33,824 nt of DNA from Candidatus Finniella inopinata (GTDB taxonomy: Bacteria; Pseudomonadota; Alphaproteobacteria; Paracaedibacterales; VGCI01), in contig CAMCRD010000011.1 of NCBI GenBank assembly GCA_945877185.1, positions 1 through 33,824 on the forward strand, read 5' to 3'. Made by a program: the position numbers and the translations under genes. The notes beneath the pieces were generated by a model, which was not told the DNA's origin, did no database searches, and was given only the letters and a program-made list of their open reading frames with translations. This document shows positions 17,704-24,402 of the stretch, in pieces (the first letter of the stretch is position 1; every line of letters begins with the position of its first letter).

Positions 17704-17883
17704 TTATAGGCTCCCGTGCGTATCGATCTTCCTGATCTGGATCGAGAAGATCAATCCATAAAGCGCCTTTTGCACCAAAAATGTGTTTTAGTAATGTGCT
17801 TTTACCGGTATTCCTGGCGCCAAATAGGAAAAAACTCTGGGATAGGGGTAATTGCAACAATCTGTTCGTAAACTTCATTTTCA

Positions 17884-17924
17884 GACTATACTCCGGATAT
17901 GGCCGCCATATTCGGAGTATGGTC
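17884..17924. promoter_or_regulatory. 19-bp inverted repeat at the start of the ATPase gene
   Basis: Arms GACTATACTCCGGATATGG (17884-17902) and CCATATTCGGAGTATGGTC (17906-17924) surround a CCG centre. They match at 17 of 19 positions, and the two differences give G-U pairs in RNA. It ends 5 bp before the ATPase ATG (17878) and includes the only GGAG near that start. It could be an operator for self-repression or an RNA hairpin that limits translation. A T-run follows on the plus strand, but no plus-strand gene ends here. Confidence 0.6.
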
Positions 17925-17973
17925 TATTTTTGGAAGGAGCGCAATAAATGAGATCTATCAAAATTGGAGTTTT

Positions 17974-19068
17974 TTATTCCCGATGAATCACTTTCTCAAA
18001 TTGTTTCCATACACCAGCGTCCCCTGTCCATTGGCCTTGGGTGACTGTTTTTGCATATTCGGTGGATCGTTGCTCAAAGAAATTGGCATGTTCAACACCG
18101 TTTAAGATGGACACCAACCACGGCATGGGGTGTTCTTTGCACTGCCGATAGGTTCCCTTATTTTCTTCAAAATATCCAAATAGGGGGGTTAGCTTAAGCT
18201 GTGTTAAGCGCCAATCAGCGATGTACCGGACGTAATTTTTAATGTCGGTTGCGGTCATGCCCTCAACGTCCCCTAAATCCATGGCCAGATCAATGAATTT
18301 TTCCTCCAGGTTGACCATGGTTTTTGCCACGTCGATAATATCGTCTTTGACGCTTTTTGTGACGGCGCCTGTTTCATGGGCCCACTCGTGAAAAAGCCGG
18401 ATGACGGCTTCGCAGTGGAGGCTTTCATCCCTTACGGACCAGGTCACGATTTGTCCCATCCCTTTCATTTTATTATGTCGTGGAAAATTTAGAAGCATGG
18501 CAAAGCTTGCAAATAAGGACATGCCTTCTGTAAAAGCGCCAAACATGGCGAGGGTTCGGGCAACATCTCCGCAGGTGCGGGTTCCAAAGGTGTGCATATA
18601 GTCTGATTTAGCGCGCATGGAATCGTAATCCATAAAAGCCCGAAACTCTGTGTCCGGCATGCCAAGGGTTTTCAGGATTAAGGCATAGGCATCGATATGA
18701 ACCGTTTCCATGTTTGAAAAAGCGGCCATCATCATTTGAATTTCCAAAGGGCGAAACAAGGGGATATACCGTTTAAAGTAGTTATCGCTGACCTCAACGT
18801 CCGACTGGGTAAAGAACCGAAAGATTTGGGTTAAAAGATTTTTTTCTTCCGGTTTGAGTCGGTCTGATTGCCAGTCTTTCAAGTCCTCCCCCATGGGAAC
18901 TTCTTCCCCTAACCAGTGGGTTTGTTGCTGGCGCTTCCAATAAAGATAAGCCCAAGGATACCGATCGATGTTATAGCTGCCGGAGGTTTCTAACAGGCCA
19001 ACGCGGCCAGTTCCGATGAGGGTTAAGGGATCAAGGGATGCGTAGTTGGGAAGCGTGTTCTTTTTCAT
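17974..19068 (-). CDS. nrdB: Ribonucleotide reductase class I, beta subunit
   Basis: Forms the diiron-tyrosyl radical cofactor that drives ribonucleotide reduction by NrdA. All expected residues are visible: D90, E121, H124, E181, E215 (RDESLHCE) and H218 as metal ligands. The radical Tyr128 lies four residues after H124, as in E. coli Y122. At 364 aa it is full length and has no N-terminal ATP cone. AGGAGA precedes the ATG at 19068. It lies 11 nt after nrdA and shares its leader. Confidence 0.96.
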   Translation of the reverse strand: MKKNTLPNYASLDPLTLIGTGRVGLLETSGSYNIDRYPWAYLYWKRQQQTHWLGEEVPMGEDLKDWQSDRLKPEEKNLLTQIFRFFTQSDVEVSDNYFKRYIPLFRPLEIQMMMAAFSNMETVHIDAYALILKTLGMPDTEFRAFMDYDSMRAKSDYMHTFGTRTCGDVARTLAMFGAFTEGMSLFASFAMLLNFPRHNKMKGMGQIVTWSVRDESLHCEAVIRLFHEWAHETGAVTKSVKDDIIDVAKTMVNLEEKFIDLAMDLGDVEGMTATDIKNYVRYIADWRLTQLKLTPLFGYFEENKGTYRQCKEHPMPWLVSILNGVEHANFFEQRSTEYAKTVTQGQWTGDAGVWKQFEKVIHRE

Positions 19069-19079
19069 TTAAAGGTCTC

Positions 19080-21023
19080 CTATTGGCAAGCTAAGCATTC
19101 ATCGTAATTGGTAAAAGAGGTATCGTTTTCAACAAGCGGGGTTGCCGAAACGTTCCCATTTACAAATTCAGCGCGGCGGATGGATTTAGAGCGACAATAG
19201 TAAAGGCTCTTGATGCCTTTGCGCCAAGCTTCCCAATGCAGCATGAGCAAGTCCCATTTTGAAATATCTGTGGAGAGATAAAGATTCAAGGATTGGCCCT
19301 GGCAAATAAAGGGGGCGCGGTCTGCCGCCAAATCAATCAACCATCGCTGATCAATTTCAAACGCCGTTTTAAAAACAGCTTTTTCATCTTCCGTGAGACC
19401 TGCCAATCCCTGCACGGAACCCTCGTTTGCCAAAATCATCTGCCAGGTTGATTCTGTATCAAGGCCTTTCTTTTTCAAAAGCCGTTGGAGGTATTTATTT
19501 TTGACAACCGTCGAACCGGATAAGGTTTTATGGGTATAGATGTTGGCGGGGATGGGTTCAATACAGGCACTTGTTCCGCCGCAAATGATGCTGATGGAGG
19601 CTGTCGGTGCGATAGCCAGTTTGTGGCTGAAGCGTGCCCTAATTCCGCGATCCCGTGCATCTAGGCAAGATCCTTTCTCCTCGGCTAATTTCACGGAAGT
19701 AGCATCCGCTGCACGGCGGATGTGCCTGAAAATTTTCATGTTCCAAGATTTGGCAAGTGCACTTTCAAAAGGGATGTTCTGGGATTGTAAGAAAGAGTGC
19801 CATCCCATCAAGCCCAGGCCGACGGACCGTTCCCGCCTGGCGGAATATTTTGCTTGGGCCATGCTGTCGGGGGCGTTTTTAATAAAGGATTCGAGGATGT
19901 TATCAAGAAAACGAAAGACGTCCATAATAAACTGCTCGTCCTGATGCCATTCAAGCCAAGTCTCGGCATTCAACGATGATAAGCAACACACAGCGGTTCG
20001 TTTGTTTCCTAAATGGTCTGTTCCGGTTGGCAATAAAATTTCACTGCATAAGTTTGACATTTGGACGTGGAGGCCTAAGTCTTTTTGATGTTTTGGAAGG
20101 GCCTGGTTCACGGTGTCGATAAAGATGAGATAAGGCTCACCCGTTTGCAATCGGGTTTCCAAAATCTTCTGGAAGAGTTGTCGAGCGGAAGTTGTCCGAA
20201 CAGTTTCACCTGTTTTTGGGCTGCGCAAGGCAAATGGCTTATCATCCCTCACAGCTTCCATAAAGGCGGAAGTAATGGTGATGCCATGGTGTAAGTTCAG
20301 GCATTTGCGATTAAAATCTCCGGAGGGTTTTCGAATTTCTAGAAATTCTTCAATTTCTGGGTGATGAATGTCGAGATAGACGGCTGCGTTTCCCCGCCGT
20401 AAAGATCCTTGGCTGATAGCAAGGGTCAAAGAATCCATGACATGGACGAAGGGAATAATGCCGGATGTTGAGCCGGCCCGGTTTACTTTTTCCCCAACAG
20501 ACCGTACCTTTCCCCAGTAGGTTCCAATCCCCCCACCGTTGGCGGCCAACCAGATGTTTTCATTCCACGTTTTTGCGATATCCTCAAGACTATCCTCAAT
20601 GCTGTTCAGAAAGCAGGAGATGGGTAGGCCTCTCTTGGTTCCCCCATTGGACAAAACAGGCGTTGCGGGCAAAAACCATAGCTTTGACATGGCATCATAA
20701 AGACGTTGGGCATGAGATTGATCGTCGGCAAAGGCGCAAGAGACGCGGGCAAAGAGGGTTTGATAAGTTTCGCCAGGCATCAGATATCGATCTTCTAAGG
20801 CTTCCTTGCCGAAATCGGTCAACAGCTGATCTCGGGTGGGATCTATGATGATTTGATCCACACGCGCCTTCGGAAGCTGAGGGGCAAAGGACAATAATTG
20901 GGCGCCTGAAGATTTATTTGACGAAGACGAAATCGTCATTTTCTTATGGGATTGTCTTAATTTTGGGGTATATCCCATCGGAACCAAATGTCCGTGAAAA
21001 TCAAAATCGAAAGCTTGCCTCAT
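19080..21023 (-). CDS. nrdA: Ribonucleotide reductase class I, alpha subunit (no ATP cone)
   Basis: Catalytic subunit reducing ribonucleoside diphosphates to deoxy forms. C137 in PISCFLNSIED and C347 in AVCCLSS are the candidate redox pair. The radical Cys326 with Glu328 is in NLCSEILLP. The tail ends CLACQ, providing the shuttle cysteines. At 647 aa it is about 110 residues shorter than E. coli NrdA: the N-terminal ATP-cone that senses dATP/ATP is missing. The first about 50 residues are Ser/Lys-rich and unstructured-looking. The ATG at 21023 is chosen because GGGAG lies 8 nt upstream; ATG 20939 is a weaker alternative. Regulation appears to act at expression level (see the leader). Confidence 0.94.
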   Translation of the reverse strand: MRQAFDFDFHGHLVPMGYTPKLRQSHKKMTISSSSNKSSGAQLLSFAPQLPKARVDQIIIDPTRDQLLTDFGKEALEDRYLMPGETYQTLFARVSCAFADDQSHAQRLYDAMSKLWFLPATPVLSNGGTKRGLPISCFLNSIEDSLEDIAKTWNENIWLAANGGGIGTYWGKVRSVGEKVNRAGSTSGIIPFVHVMDSLTLAISQGSLRRGNAAVYLDIHHPEIEEFLEIRKPSGDFNRKCLNLHHGITITSAFMEAVRDDKPFALRSPKTGETVRTTSARQLFQKILETRLQTGEPYLIFIDTVNQALPKHQKDLGLHVQMSNLCSEILLPTGTDHLGNKRTAVCCLSSLNAETWLEWHQDEQFIMDVFRFLDNILESFIKNAPDSMAQAKYSARRERSVGLGLMGWHSFLQSQNIPFESALAKSWNMKIFRHIRRAADATSVKLAEEKGSCLDARDRGIRARFSHKLAIAPTASISIICGGTSACIEPIPANIYTHKTLSGSTVVKNKYLQRLLKKKGLDTESTWQMILANEGSVQGLAGLTEDEKAVFKTAFEIDQRWLIDLAADRAPFICQGQSLNLYLSTDISKWDLLMLHWEAWRKGIKSLYYCRSKSIRRAEFVNGNVSATPLVENDTSFTNYDECLACQ

Positions 21024-21030
21024 TGATGTG

Positions 21031-21055
21031 TCTCCCGGTTAGAAGGACAGGGAGA
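21031..21055 (-). promoter_or_regulatory. Hairpin over the nrdA ribosome-binding site
   Basis: In the nrdA mRNA, TCTCCC (21055-21050) can pair perfectly with GGGAGA (21036-21031), which is the nrdA Shine-Dalgarno. A 13-nt loop separates them. This could mask the site, giving translational control downstream of the riboswitch. Pairing is read by eye; stability is uncalculated. Confidence 0.4.
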
Positions 21056-21066
21056 AAGGTAAGGAC

Positions 21067-21097
21067 AAAAAACAAATATCGGATAAGAAAATTTGTT
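21067..21097 (-). terminator. Possible weak terminator / alternative pairing in the nrdA leader
   Basis: AACAAAT (21097-21091) can pair with ATTTGTT (21077-21071), followed by TTTT. The stem is AT-rich and weak. An identical AACAAAT lies at 21140-21134 and overlaps the 3' strand of the proposed P1, so it would be free to pair with the same ATTTGTT only when P1 is open. This would be an antiterminator/terminator switch. Confidence 0.35.
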
Positions 21098-21136
21098 CCC
21101 GCGCTTCCATCAGTGCACCCCGCCCGATGTTACATT

Positions 21137-21479
21137 TGTTATCACCTGGCAGGTTTCCTGGCTTTTGGATCAATAGACCGTTCTCCAAACCGTCGCCTTT
21201 TGGCCCATGGCGTTGTCAAAAATTTGTTCGTGATCCTCATGTACCTTTTTGTACACTCCGGTCACTCACAAATTGTTTCCTAGCCCTGAACCAAAATTCT
21301 TGGTTTGGAGAACGGTCTAATCATGATTGCCTTGCCTTCCCAGATAAAATACCCAGTGGCGTTTCTCTAAACAATCACTCACCAATAACAGTTGCGGGGG
21401 CAGCTCTGGGTTTGTTTTTTAACGCACCAGATTCCCTTTTAAACAGAGGTTTTTCATCTCTCTGTACCATGACATAACA
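21137..21479 (-). ncRNA. Cobalamin (B12) riboswitch upstream of nrdAB, with an inserted element
   Basis: Conserved boxes occur in the right order in the nrdA leader. They are GGGAATCTGGTGCG (21436-21423), CTGCCCCCGCAACTGT (21403-21388), GCCACTGGG (21360-21352), CTGGGAAGGC (21343-21334) and the B12 box AAGCCAGGAAACCTGCC (21164-21148). P1 can form between TGTTAT (21479-21474) and ATAACA (21142-21137). A P2-like ACAGAG...CTCTGT pair follows P1. Without the 147 bp added by the insertion the aptamer is about 196 nt, the usual size. Binding of adenosylcobalamin normally turns such genes off, so B12 would repress the B12-independent reductase. That pattern is known where a class II (B12-dependent) reductase also exists. 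Confidence 0.92.
21175..21318. mobile_element. MITE-like element, 144 bp, inside the cobalamin riboswitch
   Basis: Terminal inverted repeats are perfect over 17 bp: AGACCGTTCTCCAAACC at 21175-21191 and its complement at 21302-21318. They are flanked by an AAT direct repeat (21172-21174 and 21319-21321). The interior has no ORF and contains a second imperfect palindrome around GTACCTTTTTGTAC. The first 62 bases align without gaps to 33679-33740, with 47 identities by eye, so this is a dispersed family. It is nonautonomous; the parent transposase was not seen in the window. The ends do not match those of the IS at 16744. Confidence 0.8.
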
Positions 21480-21492
21480 CTATATATAGTAT
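21477..21492. promoter_or_regulatory. NrdR box 1
   Basis: ACACTATATATAGTAT differs at one position from the palindromic NrdR consensus ACACWATATATWGTGT. It covers the predicted -10 hexamer and start point of nrdAB transcription. Confidence 0.8.
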
Positions 21493-21514
21493 ACTTATTT
21501 ATTTTATATGACAA
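21486..21514 (-). promoter_or_regulatory. nrdAB promoter
   Basis: A -35 TTGTCA (21514-21509) and -10 TACTAT (21491-21486) are separated by 17 nt on the minus strand. Transcription would start near 21479, right at the first base of the riboswitch P1 stem. Both hexamers overlap NrdR boxes. Confidence 0.7.
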
Positions 21515-21524
21515 TATGTTGTTT
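21509..21524. promoter_or_regulatory. NrdR box 2
   Basis: TGACAATATGTTGTTT (minus-strand AAACAACATATTGTCA) matches the NrdR consensus at about 12 of 16 positions. Its centre is 32 bp, about three helical turns, from box 1, the usual spacing for paired NrdR sites. Confidence 0.65.
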
Positions 21525-21698
21525 TAAACTTTTTACCCTCAAGACATGCGACAAATCGTTTTTTCCTTTCCTGGATAGTGTGTTAAGATAGAGGGTGATT
21601 GAGGATGAGGCCTTTCACCCTTTTGCATTCCTGTGGTTTTCTCTCCTTACTCTTTCAATAAATTTTAAGCCTGATAGGTCGTGTGGTGAGTAGATTTA

Positions 21699-22739
21699 AT
21701 GCCTAATATAAAAATATTGTTCTTTTTTATAATTTTAAGTGCCATGTGCTTCATGAAAGGTGAGGCCTTTGCTATGGCTCATTCATCGTCAGACGATACA
21801 CTAGCATTGCCAAAAGAAACATTCGTTAATGTTATGGGGTATGCAGTGGATAATATGTATGAGAGCGCCTTTGAAAGCGTTCAAGAAGATGAGCGTGTTA
21901 AGAGTTGCGCATCGAGAACAACGAATGTGGCTCAATTAAAGGATGCATTTGCAAGTGAGATAATAAGTGTTTTTAAGAAAGGGCGGCCTACAATTCTCGG
22001 CTGGCGTTTGGTTAGTCATCTTTGGAAATCCGCTGTAGAAGAGACCATATGGAAAAGAGAGATACTGAAACTTAATTTTACCCCAGAAGATGCTTTGAAT
22101 GGAGAGCCCATCAATGAAATGTTTAAAAGCTTAGCCCACATAATAAGAGGGTTAGAATTTACGGGATGGGGTGAAGGTGAATTCCCTAATGTAGGCAATA
22201 CGATTTCAACTTATCAATTAAATAAAATCACAGCCATTAGAATTGAACCGAATGTGACCCCTTTATTATTTGAATTTATGGATTTTTGTCCTCATATAAC
22301 GAAAATTTCTATAATAGGTAATCTAGGCCCTAAGGATCTTGCACCCATAACACTTCCCAGGCTATTTGAAAGGGATCTAACGAAACTTAGGTATCTAAAC
22401 TTAAGTGGAAACAATTTGAAAGGCCATATAATACCGTTCCTTATAAACACAGGGATCAAATTCGTAAATTTAGAAGAACTTCATCTTGCTAACAATAATA
22501 TTACTGAAATGAGTATGGGGTATTTCGACTATGTGAAAGATGATCCTTTACCATCCTTAAAGGTATTAAATTTAAGTTATAACGAATGGCCTAGATCAAA
22601 TTCTAATATTGAAAAAACCATAGAAAAAATATTTACCCTATGTCCAAAGCTTACAACAGTGAATGTTGAAAATTGTGCATTGGATAAAGATGAGCTTATT
22701 GAGATAGCCAAACGTACTGATAAAATCATCCAATTCTAA
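21699..22739 (+). CDS. Exported leucine-rich-repeat protein with an F-box-like segment, 346 aa
   Basis: A signal peptide spans residues 1-25 (ending AFA). The C-terminal half has irregular LRRs: LRYLNLSGNNL (230-240), LEELHLANNNI (258-268), LKVLNLSYNEW (287-297) and LTTVNVENCAL (318-328). Residues 37-48 (LPKETFVNVMGY) and 102-119 (WRLVSHLWKSAVEETIWK) look like the two halves of a eukaryotic F-box, but about 50 residues separate them, so this is only suggestive. F-box/LRR proteins of intracellular bacteria can hijack host SCF ubiquitin ligases. The gene is AT-rich with its own upstream region and ends 7 bp before trmJ. The function is unproven. Confidence 0.7.
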   Translation: MPNIKILFFFIILSAMCFMKGEAFAMAHSSSDDTLALPKETFVNVMGYAVDNMYESAFESVQEDERVKSCASRTTNVAQLKDAFASEIISVFKKGRPTILGWRLVSHLWKSAVEETIWKREILKLNFTPEDALNGEPINEMFKSLAHIIRGLEFTGWGEGEFPNVGNTISTYQLNKITAIRIEPNVTPLLFEFMDFCPHITKISIIGNLGPKDLAPITLPRLFERDLTKLRYLNLSGNNLKGHIIPFLINTGIKFVNLEELHLANNNITEMSMGYFDYVKDDPLPSLKVLNLSYNEWPRSNSNIEKTIEKIFTLCPKLTTVNVENCALDKDELIEIAKRTDKIIQF

Positions 22740-22746
22740 CGACGCC

Positions 22747-23463
22747 ATGAATCAAAAAACTCCTCCAATCATTATCTTAGTGCGTCCTCAACTTCCTGAA
22801 AATGGGGGCGCCGTTGCGCGAGCTATGGGTAATTTTGGGTTGAAGTCCCTTCGGCTGGTGGAACCCCTTTTTTCACCCCTCGACCCAAAAGCCATCGCTA
22901 TGGCGGCAGGCGCAGATTCTATTTTGGAAGCTGCGACGATTCATTCCTCTCTCGAGGAAGCGATTGCGGATTTGCCGTATGTTTATGGGACATGTGCTGT
23001 TGAACGCCTCATGGTCAAAAAATATATGCCTGTGCGAGAAGCCATGCCAGAGATTGCGGCGTGTGAGCGTGTGGGAATTGTTTTTGGTCCGGAGCGTACT
23101 GGCCTCAGTAATGAAGAATTGCCAAAGTTTCGCGCCATTCTCCAAGTGCCTGTTGACCCCGAATTCTCTTCCCTTAACTTAGCGCAAAGTGTTGCGATTA
23201 CAGCTTATGAATGGTACCAAACGCAAGGGAATTTTAAAGGAAAGCTTCATCTCGGGGATACCATTCCGGCGACAAATGACCAAATTCAAGGGTTTTTAGG
23301 TGCATTGGAACACGCTTTAGATGAGACCCATTTTTGGCGCATTGACCACAAAAAACCTATCATGTGGCGCAATCTTCAAAACATTTTCACCCGAATGGAT
23401 TTAACGGAACAAGAGGTACGGACCCTCCATGGGGTGATTAAGTCGTTGAGGGGACAGCCGTAA
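22747..23463 (+). CDS. trmJ: tRNA (cytidine/uridine-32-2'-O)-methyltransferase TrmJ-like
   Basis: SpoU/TrmH-class knotted methyltransferase, 238 aa. The N-terminus IIILVRPQLPENGGAVARAMGNFG is motif 1 with the Asn/Glu SAM-knot pattern (usually PxNxG). VGIVFGPERTGLSNEEL (motif 2) and SLNLAQSVAITAYE (motif 3) are strongly TrmJ-like. A C-terminal helical extension (180-238) fits TrmJ dimers, which modify position 32 of tRNAs. A closely related family member with a different RNA target cannot be excluded. There is no strong ribosome-binding site; the start lies 7 nt after the preceding stop, so coupling is possible. Confidence 0.88.
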   Translation: MNQKTPPIIILVRPQLPENGGAVARAMGNFGLKSLRLVEPLFSPLDPKAIAMAAGADSILEAATIHSSLEEAIADLPYVYGTCAVERLMVKKYMPVREAMPEIAACERVGIVFGPERTGLSNEELPKFRAILQVPVDPEFSSLNLAQSVAITAYEWYQTQGNFKGKLHLGDTIPATNDQIQGFLGALEHALDETHFWRIDHKKPIMWRNLQNIFTRMDLTEQEVRTLHGVIKSLRGQP

Positions 23464-23566
23464 AGGGTTTGTCAGCATCCCAATCTTCGTCAATTGGCTC
23501 AATAATATCACCTTTAATTTCTAAGGATCCAGCCATAAAGCCAAAAAGTTGGGTTGTAACTGGCAT
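23438..23566 (-). CDS. Small ORF, 42 aa, possibly an antitoxin-like remnant
   Basis: This frame starts at ATG 23566, two bases after the stop of the phosphoesterase gene (23569), with AGAGGG 8 nt upstream. It runs to TAA 23438-23440, overlapping the end of trmJ by 26 bp. It encodes MPVTTQLFGFMAGSLEIKGD followed by an acidic IIEPIDEDWDADKPF segment. The order GFMAGS...GDI..PIDE.WD recalls the C-terminal tail of Phd/YefM-type antitoxins, but it lacks the DNA-binding domain and no toxin is adjacent. It may be a translated small protein or a gene remnant. Confidence 0.45.
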   Translation of the reverse strand: MPVTTQLFGFMAGSLEIKGDIIEPIDEDWDADKPFTAVPSTT

Positions 23567-23568
23567 CT

Positions 23569-24402
23569 CTAACCCTCTAAATTTACAATCTCTGGCATGA
23601 TATTTTTAAGGCGGGCGCCAAGGCAAACGGGGTGGATGGATTTGGCAAGGCCAGTTGCATCATCGGTTTCTACAAAAACGCCACATAACGTGCCTGGGCC
23701 TTGGGCGGGCTGCATGCGGGCTGTGGGCATTTTTCGCGTAAACTTCAAAATGGGCACGGTTTTTTCCATCCCGACCACGGAATTATAATCCCCACACATG
23801 CCGGCATCGGTTTGATAAGCGGTGCCTCCCGGGAGTATTTGCGTATCGGCTGTTGGAACATGGGTGTGGGAGCCAACAACCAGGCTAACCCGGCCATCAC
23901 AAAAATGACCCATGGCCATTTTCTCTGAGGTGGCTTCGCCGTGAAAGTCAAGGACAATGGCACCAAGAGAGCCGCTCCCCAAAGGATATTTTTTTAAAAT
24001 GGCATCCACCGCTGGAAAGGGATCGTCTAATGTATCCATGAACAACCGCGCCATGGCATTGATGACCAGGACATCTTTTCCTTTGCGATTGGGGACAATG
24101 GTGAACCCACGTCCTGGTGATGTCGCTGGGTAATTAAGGGGGCGTAAGAGGCGTTTATCTTGATCGATATAGCCAATAATTTCTTTCTGATCCCAAATGT
24201 GATTGCCGGTGGTGATGACATCGACGCCAATATTATATAAATCTTGGCAAATGCCTTTCGTTAGTCCAAAACCATGGGCCGCATTTTCGGCATTAACGAT
24301 AACGAAATCAATCTCAAGATCCTGGCAAATCTGAGGGATACGTTCGATGACGATATCGCGCCCAGAACGGCCAACAATGTCACCGCAAAATAGTATTCTC
24401 AT
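23569..24402 (-). CDS. ymdB: YmdB-type metallophosphoesterase (TIGR00282 family)
   Basis: Cytoplasmic calcineurin-like phosphoesterase, 277 aa. The dimetal site is formed by D8 (FCGDIVG), NAEN at 37-40, GNHIWD around 66-71 and GSHTHVPTAD near 178-187. Members such as B. subtilis YmdB hydrolyse 2',3'-cyclic nucleotides or cAMP in vitro. The substrate here is unknown. The gene starts within the stop of the folate cyclo-ligase gene (ATGA overlap, 24399-24402). That pairing is common in alphaproteobacteria. Confidence 0.9.
   Translation of the reverse strand: MRILFCGDIVGRSGRDIVIERIPQICQDLEIDFVIVNAENAAHGFGLTKGICQDLYNIGVDVITTGNHIWDQKEIIGYIDQDKRLLRPLNYPATSPGRGFTIVPNRKGKDVLVINAMARLFMDTLDDPFPAVDAILKKYPLGSGSLGAIVLDFHGEATSEKMAMGHFCDGRVSLVVGSHTHVPTADTQILPGGTAYQTDAGMCGDYNSVVGMEKTVPILKFTRKMPTARMQPAQGPGTLCGVFVETDDATGLAKSIHPVCLGARLKNIMPEIVNLEG

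Larger units (their letters stand above)
15743..17878 (-). pseudogene. AAA ATPase with DUF4143-type C-terminus, split by an IS element
   Basis: The first 58 codons (17878 to about 17705) contain Walker A GARNTGKST and end DRYAREPI. The rest (16740 to 15743) resumes SFKQEVMALDDRIQ and has Walker B YVIIDEIQKLP, the sensor-like MTGSSARKLRHGG, and a C-terminal nuclease-like EIDLIVERPG...CIEIKSS. Removing the IS and one TTA copy restores a continuous frame of 390 codons with no other damage, so the disruption looks recent. Proteins of this COG1373/AAA_14-DUF4143 family are widespread but their role is not established. Separate translation of the C-terminal part from the ATG at 16723 is possible but would lack Walker A. 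Confidence 0.9.
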
